The notes under the pieces are model-generated. The model had not been told where the DNA came from. It made no database searches and worked only from the letters and a program-made list of their open reading frames with translations. Below are positions 27,508-39,410 of a DNA stretch of 64,000 nt, piece by piece. Positions within the stretch are counted from its first letter, which is position 1. Every line of letters begins with the position of its first letter. This stretch comes from Campylobacter concisus (GTDB lineage: Bacteria; Campylobacterota; Campylobacteria; Campylobacterales; Campylobacteraceae): contig NZ_CP012541.1 in the NCBI RefSeq assembly GCF_001298465.1, positions 930,001 to 994,000 of the forward strand. The letters are read 5' to 3'. The position numbers were made by a program, and so were the translations under genes.

Positions 27508-29436
27508 GTGATAAGTCTAAAAAATATCACAAAAAGCTTTAAGCTTGGCGATAATGAGATAGAGATCTTGCATGGTATAAATTTAGAGATAAGAAAGGGT
27601 GAATTTATAGCCATTATCGGTCAGTCTGGCTCTGGTAAATCAACTCTGATGAACATCCTTGGCTGCTTAGATAGCCCAAGTGGCGGGCAGTACCTGCTAG
27701 ATGGCAAAGATATATCAAAATTTGATAGCGACGCACTTGCTAAGCTTAGACGAGATAAATTTGGCTTTATATTTCAAAGATATAACCTTCTTAGCACGAT
27801 GAACGCCCTTGAAAACGTTGCACTTCCTAGCATTTATGCAGGGGCAAATAAGAGCGACCGAGAGAAAAGAGGAATGGAGATTTTAGACTCTCTTGGCCTT
27901 AGCGAAAAGGCTAAAAATTTACCAAATAAACTCTCAGGCGGACAACAGCAAAGAGTCTCCATAGCAAGAGCGCTGATGAATGGCGGCGAGATCATCTTGG
28001 CTGATGAGCCAACGGGCGCACTTGATAGCAAAAGTGGGCTAAGAGTGATGGAAATTTTAGTGGATCTTTACAAAAAAGGCCACACCATCATCATCGTCAC
28101 GCACGACCCAAAGATCGCCGAGTATGCTAGTCGTGTGATCGAGATAAAAGATGGCAACATCGTAAACGATAACGTAAAAAATAGTGAAATTTTTGAGGCC
28201 AAAAAGCAAAGCCAACCAGAAAAGAGCAAATTTACCTACTATAAAGATCAGCTAATTGAAAGCTTTAAAATGTCGGTAAATGCGATGCTAGCTCACAAAC
28301 TAAGATCGCTCTTAACCATGCTTGGTATTATCATTGGCATCACGGCGGTCATTAGCGTCGTAGCTCTTGGCAAAGGCTCACAGGAGCAAATTTTAGCTGG
28401 CATCAGAAAGATCGGCACAAATACGATCGACATAATGCCAGGAAAAGGCTTTGGCGATATGCTCTCAGGCAGGGTAAAAACGCTCTCTATAAGTGATGCG
28501 AATATGCTCTCAAAGCAGTCATTTCTGGACTCAGTCACTCCAAATACAAGTACTTCAGGCATACTAACGTATGAAAATATCTCCTTAACAGCGACACTAA
28601 AGGGTGGTGGAGTAGGGAGCTTTGACGTAAATGGATTAAAGCTAGAAAAGGGAAGAATTTACGATGAGGACGAGGTTTTAAACTCAGATTCTGTCACGCT
28701 AATAGATCAAAACACCAAAAATAGCATATTTAAAAACGAAGATCCTATCGGTAAGATTATTCTTTTTAACAAAAAGCCACTTCGCATTATAGGCGTTTTG
28801 CAAAAAGATGAGTTTAAAGTCGGTGATGCTAGCTCACTTAAAATTTATGCTCCATACACGACTGTGATAAACAAGATAACGGGAGATAAATTTATTAGCT
28901 CAATAACTGTAAAAGTAAATGAGAGCGTAAATGCTCAGATCGCAGAAAAGAGCCTAACCGATCTTTTAACGATAAAACACGGTAAAAAAGACTTCTTTAC
29001 AAGAAATTCTGATAGCATCAAGCAGACTATCGAAGAGACGATCTCGACGATGCGCCTTCTAATATCAAGTATCGCCGTCGTCTCGCTCGTAGTTGGTGGC
29101 ATAGGCGTGATGAATATCATGCTAGTCTCAGTCACTGAGCGCACCAAAGAGATAGGCATAAAAATGGCGATCGGAGCTAGGCAGAGCAACATTTTGCAGC
29201 AGTTTTTGATAGAGGCGGTGCTACTTTGCTTAATTGGCGGAGCTATTGGTATAGCCTTTTCTTACGCGATCGGCTACATCTTTAACAACTTTTTAGATGG
29301 CTTTAGCATGATCTTTTCAAATGGCTCGATCGTGCTTGCGCTTGTTACGTCGATGGCTATTGGTATCATCTTTGGCTACATGCCAGCTAAAAATGCCTCA
29401 AAACTAAATCCAATAGATGCGCTTTCAAGGGAGTAA
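27508..29436 (+). CDS. macB: MacB-like ABC efflux ATPase/permease
   Basis: 642 residues. N-terminal ABC domain with Walker A GQSGSGKST, signature LSGGQQQRVSIARAL and Walker B ADEPTGALD; then four membrane spans in the FtsX/MacB arrangement (one at LRSLLTMLGIIIGITAVISVVALG, three C-terminal) with a large periplasmic domain between. MacB acts as a mechanotransducer moving substrates such as macrolides, toxins or peptides from the periplasm through MacA and a TolC duct. GTG start directly after the macA stop. The substrate here is unknown. Confidence 0.95.
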   Translation: MISLKNITKSFKLGDNEIEILHGINLEIRKGEFIAIIGQSGSGKSTLMNILGCLDSPSGGQYLLDGKDISKFDSDALAKLRRDKFGFIFQRYNLLSTMNALENVALPSIYAGANKSDREKRGMEILDSLGLSEKAKNLPNKLSGGQQQRVSIARALMNGGEIILADEPTGALDSKSGLRVMEILVDLYKKGHTIIIVTHDPKIAEYASRVIEIKDGNIVNDNVKNSEIFEAKKQSQPEKSKFTYYKDQLIESFKMSVNAMLAHKLRSLLTMLGIIIGITAVISVVALGKGSQEQILAGIRKIGTNTIDIMPGKGFGDMLSGRVKTLSISDANMLSKQSFLDSVTPNTSTSGILTYENISLTATLKGGGVGSFDVNGLKLEKGRIYDEDEVLNSDSVTLIDQNTKNSIFKNEDPIGKIILFNKKPLRIIGVLQKDEFKVGDASSLKIYAPYTTVINKITGDKFISSITVKVNESVNAQIAEKSLTDLLTIKHGKKDFFTRNSDSIKQTIEETISTMRLLISSIAVVSLVVGGIGVMNIMLVSVTERTKEIGIKMAIGARQSNILQQFLIEAVLLCLIGGAIGIAFSYAIGYIFNNFLDGFSMIFSNGSIVLALVTSMAIGIIFGYMPAKNASKLNPIDALSRE

Positions 29437-29437
29437 T

Positions 29438-30784
29438 ATGAAATTTCTAAGCTTAGCTTTAGTGTTTGTTTTAAGCGGATGCGCTGTTAAAAATACAGAT
29501 GAAAACTATAAACAAATTTTACTTGAAGATAATGCCAGTGGCGAGCTAAATTTAAACACATCTTGGTGGAAGCAGTATCAGCAAAGCTATCTTGATGAGC
29601 TTGTAGAACTTGCGCTTAAAAATAACACCGATCTTGCAAAAGCAGCGATAAATGTAAATAAAGCACTCGCTCAAGCTGGAATTTTGGAGGCAAATCTCAT
29701 CCCAAGCTTTAACGCTGGCATTGAGGTATCAAGTAACAAAAATATAAAAGAGGGTGGTGCTTCTAGCAGAAGTTTTGGTTCAAGCATAGGGCTTAGCTAC
29801 GAGCTTAACCTTTGGCAAAAGCTAGCAAATAGCAAAGATGCAGCAATGTTTGAGGCAGATGCTACTAAATTTGATCTAGAAGCTAGCAAGCTAAGCGTCA
29901 TAAACTCCGTGGCAGACGCCTATTTTCAAATCTTATATCTAAATGAGAGCATTAAAACTTATGAGCAAATTTTAGAAATTTACAATGAACTAAATGAGAT
30001 AGTCGGGCTTAAATTTGAGCTTGGCAAAGAGGAGGCGCTAAGCCTAAAACAGATAAACTCGCAGCTTTTAAGCGCTCAAAATAAGATAGAAAGCGCCAAA
30101 AAGGAGCTTGTGACCGCCAAAGAAACGCTTAGAAATTTGCTAAATGAGAGGCCAGAATTTGAGCTTAAATTTGAAGGCCTCACACTAAGTCCTGTTAAAA
30201 AAGTGGGCGTTGATCTAGATGTGCCAACAAGCGCCATAGCAAACCGCCCTGATCTAAGAGCGGCCATTTACCGCATAGAAGAGGGCATCTTAAACTACAA
30301 AGCGAGCCAAAAAGAGTTTTATCCAAGCATCACGCTAGGAGCCAGCCTTAAAAGCAGCACCGACAAAAAAGAGGAAGCCTTTAGCCTTAAATTTCTAAAT
30401 GGCAACATAGCTCTGAATTTACCATTTTTAAACTATCACAAGTTAAAGTCAAATTTAAAGGTTAGTGAGGCAAATTTCGAGCTTGCAAAGCTAAACTACA
30501 TAAGCACTCTAAAGAGCGCATTAAACGAGATAGACGCATTTTACAAAGGCTACCTAAACGACGAAGCGCTACTTGCTAACTACCAAGAACAGATAAAAAA
30601 CTACGAGGAAATTTCAAAAATTTACGAGATAAAATACTCTTATGGCAAGGTTGAGTTAAAGCAGTTTTTAGAAGCCAAAAATAGCGAGTTAGAAGCCAAA
30701 ATAGGGCTACTAAAGGCAAAATATATTCTCTTACAAGACGAGCTAAATATCTATAAAGCCATGGCTGGTAAATTTAATAGATAA
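29438..30784 (+). CDS. TolC/NodT-family outer-membrane efflux lipoprotein
   Basis: About 448 residues with a lipoprotein signal (MKFLSLALVFVLSGCAVKN, Cys near residue 15). The TolC-type tandem repeat has long alpha-helical barrel segments (LAKAAINVNKALAQAGILEANLIPSF, YFQILYLNESIKTYEQIL) and the RPDLRAAIYRIEEG motif typical of NodT/OprM members. It is the outer-membrane duct for MacAB. The ATG at 29438 has GGGAG upstream; the longer frame into macB is dismissed. It is the last gene of the macA-macB-duct operon. Confidence 0.9.
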   Translation: MKFLSLALVFVLSGCAVKNTDENYKQILLEDNASGELNLNTSWWKQYQQSYLDELVELALKNNTDLAKAAINVNKALAQAGILEANLIPSFNAGIEVSSNKNIKEGGASSRSFGSSIGLSYELNLWQKLANSKDAAMFEADATKFDLEASKLSVINSVADAYFQILYLNESIKTYEQILEIYNELNEIVGLKFELGKEEALSLKQINSQLLSAQNKIESAKKELVTAKETLRNLLNERPEFELKFEGLTLSPVKKVGVDLDVPTSAIANRPDLRAAIYRIEEGILNYKASQKEFYPSITLGASLKSSTDKKEEAFSLKFLNGNIALNLPFLNYHKLKSNLKVSEANFELAKLNYISTLKSALNEIDAFYKGYLNDEALLANYQEQIKNYEEISKIYEIKYSYGKVELKQFLEAKNSELEAKIGLLKAKYILLQDELNIYKAMAGKFNR

Positions 30785-30817
30785 AATTTATGAGCTCGGC
30801 TTGGGACTACAAGGCAA

Positions 30818-31033
30818 ATGCGTACAGCAAAAACGGCAAATTTAGCACCAAATTTGAAGGTTGAAGATCATCATAGGCGTTTCCAGCTTATAGCGAGGGC
30901 ATTATCTAAATTTAAAAGACACTCAAAATTTTTAGCTTTTTTTGAATGGACTGCAGATAAAATGCAGATCATAAAGGTACTTCGTCTAGCCGATATGAGC
31001 ATAAAAACTGATAACAAGCGCAAACACGTGTAA
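30818..31033 (+). CDS. Short ORF, possibly a decayed RelE/ParE-like toxin remnant
   Basis: 71 codons. The C-terminal half (FLAFFEWTADKMQIIKVLRLADMSIK) faintly resembles the last strands of RelE/ParE toxins, which usually end in 'hLIFYev..d.i.IlrVLH..rDI'. The N-terminal part resembles nothing I know and no antitoxin gene is beside it. AAGG lies 3 nt before the ATG. It may be a pseudogene, a chance ORF or a lineage-specific small protein. Confidence 0.25.
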   Translation: MRTAKTANLAPNLKVEDHHRRFQLIARALSKFKRHSKFLAFFEWTADKMQIIKVLRLADMSIKTDNKRKHV

Positions 31034-31439
31034 GATTACCTTATCAGATTTTAGAAAAACACTCGCCCACCATTTTCAAAATAGAGTAGATCAAATTTTA
31101 AGTTATGTATAAGATAAATACAAATTTTACAATTTTCAAAAAGTATAAAATTTAACTCATTTTCTTACAAATATTTTTACACCAAATTTAATGGATAAAT
31201 TATAATCATACAAAAGATAAAATCCAAAATAAGCCTATAAATCAATATTTAAATTCATCTAAAAGAAAAAATAAGAAAATTAAAATAACAATTTGAAAAT
31301 TATAGTTTTCAATACAAATATATAAAAAAACTTGTATTTTACCTTTTAACATATTCATATTAAAATGAAAGTCATATTTGATTTTTCGAAAACTTACACA
31401 CATTTAAAAGTAAGTTTTCGTTTTATAAGATTATGGATT
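31034..31439. other. AT-rich intergenic region with no recognised gene
   Basis: About 400 bases between the short ORF and yqeY. Very AT rich. I see a TATAAT at 31201-31206 on the plus strand and a strong hairpin at 31387-31420 oriented as a plus-strand terminator, but no convincing protein-coding frame. A short non-coding RNA between these two signals is possible. Confidence 0.5.
31387..31420 (+). terminator. Perfect 11-bp hairpin followed by TTTTAT
   Basis: CGAAAACTTAC pairs with GTAAGTTTTCG around a 12-nt loop, then TTTTAT. The T-run is on the plus strand; in the yqeY direction the stem is followed by A residues. It therefore fits a plus-strand transcript, although no sizeable plus-strand gene ends here. 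Confidence 0.5.
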
Positions 31440-31871
31440 TTAAGCCAAAAGCTCTTTTGCGATCATACTTATGCGTTTTGCTTCAGCACTTGCTCCGATC
31501 TCATCTTTTGCCATTTTCATTACAGCGCCTAAATTTCTACCAACTCCTTCAATAATCTTTTTTATTTTTTCTTTAAGCTCTTCATCGCTTAGTTGTGCTG
31601 GCAAATATGCCTTAATAAGCTCAATCTCTCCCTGCTCTTTTTTAGCCAAATCCTCTCTAGCACCTTTTATATAAAGCTCAACCGAGTCAGCCCTCTTTTT
31701 GATCTCCTTTTGAAGTAGCGGAAGTACCACTTCATCAGTCATTTCGATCCTTTGATCGACTTCGACCTGCTTAAGTGCTGCATTTAGCGTTCTTAAAGTA
31801 TCTCTTTTAAACTCATCTTTTGCCTTCATAGCCTCTTTTATATCAGCTAAAATTTGCTCTCTTATACTCAT
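31440..31871 (-). CDS. YqeY/GatB-tail domain protein
   Basis: 143 residues, the whole length of the YqeY family: MSIREQILADIKEAMKAKDEFKRDTLRTLNAALKQVEVD at the N terminus and the C-terminal IIEGVGRNLGAVMKMAKDEIGASAEAKRISMIAKELL, matching the GatB tail (GxVMk.lk...gradgk.v...vk..L). The GatB tail contacts tRNA in amidotransferases; stand-alone YqeY has no settled function. AGGAG precedes the ATG. The gap to the phosphatase gene upstream is 30 nt, so they are probably co-transcribed. Confidence 0.9.
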   Translation of the reverse strand: MSIREQILADIKEAMKAKDEFKRDTLRTLNAALKQVEVDQRIEMTDEVVLPLLQKEIKKRADSVELYIKGAREDLAKKEQGEIELIKAYLPAQLSDEELKEKIKKIIEGVGRNLGAVMKMAKDEIGASAEAKRISMIAKELLA

Positions 31872-31901
31872 TTCCTCTCCTTTAAATTTTTGAAATATTA
31901 A

Positions 31902-32804
31902 CTAAAAATTTGTGATAATTTCTTGAAATTTTCCTTGCAGATAGGCCACCCCAACACCCTCTCTAAGCCCATCGTCAATAACTAAAAATTTTACTTCTTG
32001 CTTACTTAAAAGCTCCTCTAAAAGCAAGGTTCCAGCGATGAGTGGATACTTTCTGTTTCTTCCAACCGCCAAATCTGCACTCTTATCATCCATCTTCAAA
32101 AGCTCATTTACAAACCAAGCAAGATCGTCATTTTTAAGCTCATATCCGCTTACTTTTTTCGGATCATAGTTCTCATAGTTAAGTCCAAGTCGTAGCGCTG
32201 TGATAGTAGTTGGTACGCCAGAAGTCAGCACGATAAATCTATTTTTTAAGCTATTTAAAAATTCTCTTGCATCTTTTGTATAAATTTTTGCATTTTCTTG
32301 CATTAAATCAAGCGTTTTAAATTTTTCAAAAAATGTAATAATGCCAAATTTAAAACTCATAAAATTTCCATCTTCACCGATCTCTGAGCTTGCTCCACCG
32401 ATGTCAATGATACTAAAATTTTTACTGATTCCAAGCTTTCTAAAAGCATTTTGAACACCCAAAAATGTAAGCTTTGCTTCAGCTTCGCCGCTTATTAGAT
32501 GAAAATTTATACCAAATTTTTCTCTTATCTCGCTAAAAATTTCCTCACTATTTGACGCCACCCTAAAAGCCTCAGTTGCAACTGCTACGCATGTAAATTT
32601 ATCAAAGTCAAATTTACTTTTAGCCTCCGATATCGCTTTAAAGAGCCTATTTTTGGACTCATCTGCTATCTTGCCACTTTCATTTAGCCCTCTAGCAGCT
32701 CCTACTATCTTTTCATAAATTTGCTCATTACTAAAGCCATTTTGTTTTTTTTTGACAAGTGCTACGCGAAATGTGTTTGAACCAAGATCGATCGCTATAA
32801 CCAA
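31902..32804 (-). CDS. Ppx/GppA-family phosphatase
   Basis: 300 residues with the ASKHA fold: AIDLGSNTFRVALVKK (phosphate 1 loop), AVATEAFRVASNSEEIF, the SGEAEAKLTFLGV segment with catalytic-type Glu, SIIDIGGASSEI (phosphate 2) and VLTSGVPTTITAL (adenosine-type loop). The family hydrolyses polyphosphate and/or pppGpp. At 300 residues it has only the core and lacks the C-terminal HD-type domain of E. coli Ppx. TTG start with AAGGA 6 nt upstream. Whether polyphosphate or pppGpp is the main substrate cannot be told from sequence. Confidence 0.88.
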   Translation of the reverse strand: MVIAIDLGSNTFRVALVKKKQNGFSNEQIYEKIVGAARGLNESGKIADESKNRLFKAISEAKSKFDFDKFTCVAVATEAFRVASNSEEIFSEIREKFGINFHLISGEAEAKLTFLGVQNAFRKLGISKNFSIIDIGGASSEIGEDGNFMSFKFGIITFFEKFKTLDLMQENAKIYTKDAREFLNSLKNRFIVLTSGVPTTITALRLGLNYENYDPKKVSGYELKNDDLAWFVNELLKMDDKSADLAVGRNRKYPLIAGTLLLEELLSKQEVKFLVIDDGLREGVGVAYLQGKFQEIITNF

Positions 32805-32898
32805 AATTTATCCTTAAAATTTTTTGTAGATTCTAACATATGATAATTTAGTATCATTTAAAGTTGAAAAATTCTAAAAACTTTAATATTTTTCAAGA

Positions 32899-32904
32899 TA
32901 TAAT
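32899..32904 (+). promoter_or_regulatory. -10 element (TATAAT) of the phosphate transporter gene
   Basis: TATAAT 30 bases before the TTG start at 32935, preceded by a T-rich stretch (TATTTTTCAAG) as usual for Campylobacter promoters. Confidence 0.5.
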
Positions 32905-32934
32905 CCCTATCAAAAACCTTATAAGGGGGCTTGA

Positions 32935-34473
32935 TTGCTTCGAGATAACTTATTGGCATTTGTTATTTTTGCAATTTGTAGCGTTGGATTTTTCGTTTGG
33001 GGCTATCAGTACATCCCGACAAATAACTACTTTTTATTCTTGATCGCCGGCATGTTTGGTCTTTTTATGGCGTTTAATATCGGCGGAAATGACGTTGCAA
33101 ACAGCTTTGGCACAAGTGTTGGCGCTAAGACTCTTACGCTTAAGCAAGCTCTCATCATCGCCGCTATTTTTGAACTTAGTGGTGCGATATTTGCAGGATC
33201 AGAGGTTACAAATACGATTAGAAATGAGATCGTGAAATTTCCAAGCGACCTAAATCCGATGAAATTTGTCATCATTATGATCTCAGCCCTTCTTAGCTCA
33301 GGCCTTTGGCTATTTTACGCATCCAAAAAAGGTCTACCAGTCTCGACCACTCACTCGATCGTTGGCGGCATCGTTGGCGCGGGACTTGCTATGGGCTTTA
33401 TGATAAAAGATCCAGAACCATTTAGCATGGTCTCATGGGGTGAGATTGGCAGGATTGCCGTTAGTTGGGTCATTTCGCCACTGCTTGGCGGCGTGATGTC
33501 TTACATAATATTTGGCTACGTAAAAAGTAAGATTATTGAGCCAACACATGAACTTAAAATGAATCTAAAAGCTCTAAAAGCTGAGCGAAAAGCTTATAAA
33601 GAAAGCTTCATAAAAGCACTAAAAACAAAGCCGGCCGAGGAGCAAATAGCCACTCTTTCAAAGATCGCAGTTATCGATGAGGACGAGATCGAAACAACTG
33701 AATACAGCGAGTACCGCTCAAAAATTCGCATCATGAAAGATGGTGAAAAAGAGATAGATACTTTTAAAGCTATGAAAAAGCACATCCCGATCATTGCTGG
33801 ATTTGCCGCGATGGTGATCTCGTCAATGATGCTTTTTAAAGGGCTTGAGCATATAAATTTAGCCTTTAGCATCATCCAAACCGTCTGGATCATCTTCGTC
33901 ATCGGTGCTCTAGCGTATCTTGCAAGCCTTGCTATTATAAACGTCATGAGCAAAAACGATAGCGAAAAGAGCATCAATAGAATTTTTTCATGGTTTCAAA
34001 TTTTTACTGCCTCGTCTTTTGCGTTTTCACACGGCGCAAATGACATCGCAAATGCAGTTGGACCATTTGCAGCCGTGCTTGATGTGCTAAAGACTGGCTC
34101 TATAAACGAAAGCTCACCCATACCAAGCATCGCAATGGTAACCTTTGGAATTTCGCTTGTCGTTGGACTTTGGTTTTTAGGCAAAGAGGTGATCACCACT
34201 ATCGGCTCAAAACTAGCTGAAATTTTACCTACAACTGGCTTTAGCGCCGAGCTTGCCTCAAGTATCGTCATACTTCTAGCCACAAAGCTTGGCATACCAG
34301 TTAGCTCGACGCATATCCTAATAGGCGCAGTTTTAGGTATCGGTATCGTAAATAAAAATGCAAACTGGAAAATGGTAAGACCAATCATACTAGCTTGGCT
34401 CATTACGCTTCCAGCAGCTGCTATCTCATCAGCTATATTTTATTTTGCCCTTGCTAAATTTTTAGGCGTTTAG
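32935..34473 (+). CDS. PiT-family inorganic phosphate transporter
   Basis: 512 residues with about ten membrane spans and two inverted copies of the PiT signature: FNIGGNDVANSFGTSVGAKTLTLKQA (N-terminal) and SHGANDIANAVGPFAAVLD (C-terminal), plus VSTTHSIVGGIVGAG and VSSTHILIGAVLGIG. A charged cytoplasmic loop of ~100 residues lies between the halves. It is a proton- or sodium-coupled phosphate importer. The start is TTG: GGGGG lies 5 nt upstream and an in-frame TGA immediately precedes it, so no earlier start exists. A Ppx-type phosphatase lies divergently next door. Confidence 0.93.
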   Translation: MLRDNLLAFVIFAICSVGFFVWGYQYIPTNNYFLFLIAGMFGLFMAFNIGGNDVANSFGTSVGAKTLTLKQALIIAAIFELSGAIFAGSEVTNTIRNEIVKFPSDLNPMKFVIIMISALLSSGLWLFYASKKGLPVSTTHSIVGGIVGAGLAMGFMIKDPEPFSMVSWGEIGRIAVSWVISPLLGGVMSYIIFGYVKSKIIEPTHELKMNLKALKAERKAYKESFIKALKTKPAEEQIATLSKIAVIDEDEIETTEYSEYRSKIRIMKDGEKEIDTFKAMKKHIPIIAGFAAMVISSMMLFKGLEHINLAFSIIQTVWIIFVIGALAYLASLAIINVMSKNDSEKSINRIFSWFQIFTASSFAFSHGANDIANAVGPFAAVLDVLKTGSINESSPIPSIAMVTFGISLVVGLWFLGKEVITTIGSKLAEILPTTGFSAELASSIVILLATKLGIPVSSTHILIGAVLGIGIVNKNANWKMVRPIILAWLITLPAAAISSAIFYFALAKFLGV

Positions 34474-34537
34474 GCATATTTTTGGATTGCAAAATCGCCC
34501 TATTTCTAGATATTTTTTGTATAAATTTATATGAAAG

Positions 34538-34564
34538 CTTGGCAAGTTGATCCAACCTGCCAAG
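34538..34564. terminator. Hairpin between convergent pit and clpB
   Basis: CTTGGCA/TGCCAAG 7-bp stem in the 102-nt gap between two convergent genes, with T-rich flanks on both sides. Probably a shared bidirectional terminator. Confidence 0.55.
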
Positions 34565-34575
34565 TAAATTTGAAG

Positions 34576-37149
<2,574 letters not shown>

Positions 37150-37181
37150 TAAATCTCCTTGGATTGTTTTATATGAGTAGC

Positions 37182-37211
37182 ATTATATAACTTTAGTCTT
37201 ATATTGTCAAG
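37182..37211 (-). promoter_or_regulatory. clpB promoter with -35/-10 and overlapping HAIR-like operator
   Basis: Minus strand: TTGACA (37210-37205), 17-bp spacer, TATAAT (37187-37182). This is unusually complete for Campylobacter. Overlapping it is CTTGACA-N7-ACTAAAG (37211-37191), which matches the HspR HAIR consensus CTTGAGT-N7-ACTCAAG at 11 of 14 positions with the exact 7-bp spacing. A repressor bound there would cover the -35 and the spacer. Confidence 0.6.
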
Positions 37212-37369
37212 TATTAATATAATATTTATCACTTAATATATTTAGTTGCTAAAATTTAACATTATAAATTTGTGCTACAAACAAACAAAAAGGCAAAAAT
37301 ACGAGCTCAAATTTATGCTTTTTTTAGCCAAAAGCTAATAAAATTGAACCAAAAATCATAGGAGAAATT

Positions 37370-38674
37370 TTGAATAAATTTAGTAGATTTTTTGCACTAA
37401 AAATTACAGGTGCTTTGCTTATCTCAAGCGTAGCAGTGAATGCACTTTTTGCAAAGAGTGAAGACGAAGCAAGTGCGAAGCTTGAAGCACTTTCAAAGCT
37501 TACAAAAACAATTTCAACCGTTGAAAAATACTATGTTGATGATATTAAATTTAAAGAGATCATCGATAAAGCCATTGCTGGTTTAATGCAAAATTTAGAT
37601 GCCCACTCAAGTTTTTTAAATGAAAAAGCCTACAAAGATATGCAGGTGCAAACAAGTGGAGAATTTGGTGGCCTTGGCATAACAGTTGGCATGAAAGATA
37701 GCGCACTAACCGTTATCTCACCGATAGAAGATACCCCAGCTGATAAAGCAGGTATAAAATCAGGCGACATTATCTTAAGGATAGATGGGAACTCAACTAT
37801 CGGTACAACGATAGATGAAGCTGTAAATAAAATGCGCGGCAAGCCAAAAACTCCAATAACTATCACAATTTTGCGAAAAGGTGAGCAAAAACCATTTGAT
37901 GTAAAGATTATAAGAGATCTAATAAAGGTTGAGTCTGTCTATGCAAAAATGATAGAAAATGACAACATTCTTTACGTGCGTGTTACAAATTTTGACAAAA
38001 ATGTTGTTACAAAGGTAAAAGAAGCAATCAAAGAATATCCAAAAGCAAGTGGCATCATACTCGATCTTAGAAACAACCCTGGCGGACTTTTAAATCAAGC
38101 TGTTGATCTAGTGGATCTTTTCGTAGATAATGGCGTCATCGTCTCTCAAAAAGGTCGTGACGCATCTGAAAATGTAGAGTATAAAGCAAGTGCTAGTAAA
38201 ACTCTTTCAAAACTACCACTTGTTGCACTAGTAAATGGTGGAAGTGCTAGTGCTAGCGAGATCGTAAGTGGCTCACTTCAAGATCATAAACGTGCTGTAA
38301 TAATCGGTGAAAATACCTTTGGAAAAGGAAGCGTTCAAGTAATCCTACCAATAGACGATACCGAAGCATTAAGGCTAACCATCGCAAGATATTACTTACC
38401 AAGTGGCAGAACTATCCAAGCAGTTGGCGTAACACCTGATGTAGTCGTGCATCCTGGTAAAGTGCCACAAAGCGACGATAGTGCGTTTAGCATCAAAGAA
38501 AGTGAGCTAAAAGCACATCTAAAAAGCGAGCTAAACAAGATAAATCCTACAAGTGAGGGCAATAAAACTGAAGCAAAAGATGATAAAAAGATAATCGCAC
38601 AAAAAAAAGTTGATGAAGATATTCAATTAAAAACGGCAATTGACACGATCAAAATTTTAAAAATAAAACAATAA
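37370..38674 (+). CDS. ctpA: CtpA, S41 C-terminal processing protease
   Basis: 434 residues. Signal peptide/anchor (ITGALLISSVAVNALFA), then a PDZ domain (GGLGITVGMKDSALTVISPIEDTPADKAGIKSGDIILRIDG), then the S41 catalytic core with VNGGSASASEIVSGSLQDH (Ser nucleophile) and GENTFGKGSVQ (general-base Lys). Periplasmic tail-specific proteases trim or degrade envelope proteins. TTG start with AGGAG upstream. It is followed by purC after 17 nt; this ctpA-purC link is conserved in Campylobacter. Confidence 0.93.
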   Translation: MNKFSRFFALKITGALLISSVAVNALFAKSEDEASAKLEALSKLTKTISTVEKYYVDDIKFKEIIDKAIAGLMQNLDAHSSFLNEKAYKDMQVQTSGEFGGLGITVGMKDSALTVISPIEDTPADKAGIKSGDIILRIDGNSTIGTTIDEAVNKMRGKPKTPITITILRKGEQKPFDVKIIRDLIKVESVYAKMIENDNILYVRVTNFDKNVVTKVKEAIKEYPKASGIILDLRNNPGGLLNQAVDLVDLFVDNGVIVSQKGRDASENVEYKASASKTLSKLPLVALVNGGSASASEIVSGSLQDHKRAVIIGENTFGKGSVQVILPIDDTEALRLTIARYYLPSGRTIQAVGVTPDVVVHPGKVPQSDDSAFSIKESELKAHLKSELNKINPTSEGNKTEAKDDKKIIAQKKVDEDIQLKTAIDTIKILKIKQ

Positions 38675-38691
38675 ATTAGAAGGAGATCTCC

Positions 38692-39402
38692 ATGCAAAAA
38701 AGAGAGCTTATTTACGAGGGAAAAGGTAAAAAAATGTATGCCACAGACGATGCAAATCTGCTTGTGGCTGAATTTAAAGACGATCTAACAGCATTTGATG
38801 CTCAAAAAAGAGGCAACGAAGCTGGTAAAGGCGCGTTAAATAATAAAATTTCAACACAGCTTTTTAAGCTTTTGGAGAGTAAAGGCATCGTGACTGACTT
38901 AGTTGAGACTATCAGCGACACTGAGCAAGTAGTCAAAAAATGCGAGATTATTCCTCTTGAAGTTGTTGTTAGAAACATTGCAACTGGCTCACTTAGCAAA
39001 AGACTTGGCATAAAAGAAGGCACAGTTTTACCTTTTACTCTTGTTGAGTTTTACTACAAAAATGATGATTTGCACGATCCATTAGTAACCGATGAGCACT
39101 GCATCATCATGGGTCTAGTAAAAAGCGAAAAAGATCTTCAAACTCTAAGACACACAGCAAGAGAGATCAACTCTATCTTATTTAAATTCTTTGCAGAGAG
39201 AAATTTAAAACTAGTTGATTTCAAAGTCGAATTTGGTATCGACAAAGACGGCAACATCATATTAGCTGACGAGATAAGCCCTGATAGTTGCAGATTTTGG
39301 GATGCAACAACAAACGAAAAACTTGACAAAGATAGATTTAGACAAGACCTTGGTAGCGTAAAAGTAGCTTACGAAGAAGTTTTAAGAAGAATTCTTTCTT
39401 AA
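38692..39402 (+). CDS. purC: PurC, SAICAR synthetase
   Basis: 236 residues, the short bacterial PurC. Signatures [12 protein letters not shown] (ATP loop), [33 protein letters not shown] and [14 protein letters not shown]. It ligates aspartate to CAIR in purine synthesis. A strong AAGGAG lies before the ATG. First of purC-purS-purQ, spaced 8 nt and then overlapped by 4, so the three are one translational unit. Confidence 0.97.
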   Translation: MQKRELIYEGKGKKMYATDDANLLVAEFKDDLTAFDAQKRGNEAGKGALNNKISTQLFKLLESKGIVTDLVETISDTEQVVKKCEIIPLEVVVRNIATGSLSKRLGIKEGTVLPFTLVEFYYKNDDLHDPLVTDEHCIIMGLVKSEKDLQTLRHTAREINSILFKFFAERNLKLVDFKVEFGIDKDGNIILADEISPDSCRFWDATTNEKLDKDRFRQDLGSVKVAYEEVLRRILS

Positions 39403-39410
39403 GGACAAAG

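Noticed and set aside
26314-30784. MacAB-TolC as the exporter of the giant adhesin
   Set aside because: MacB has FtsX-type topology with a periplasmic domain and lacks the HlyB/LapB six-span exporter core; the genes are also 16 kb away.
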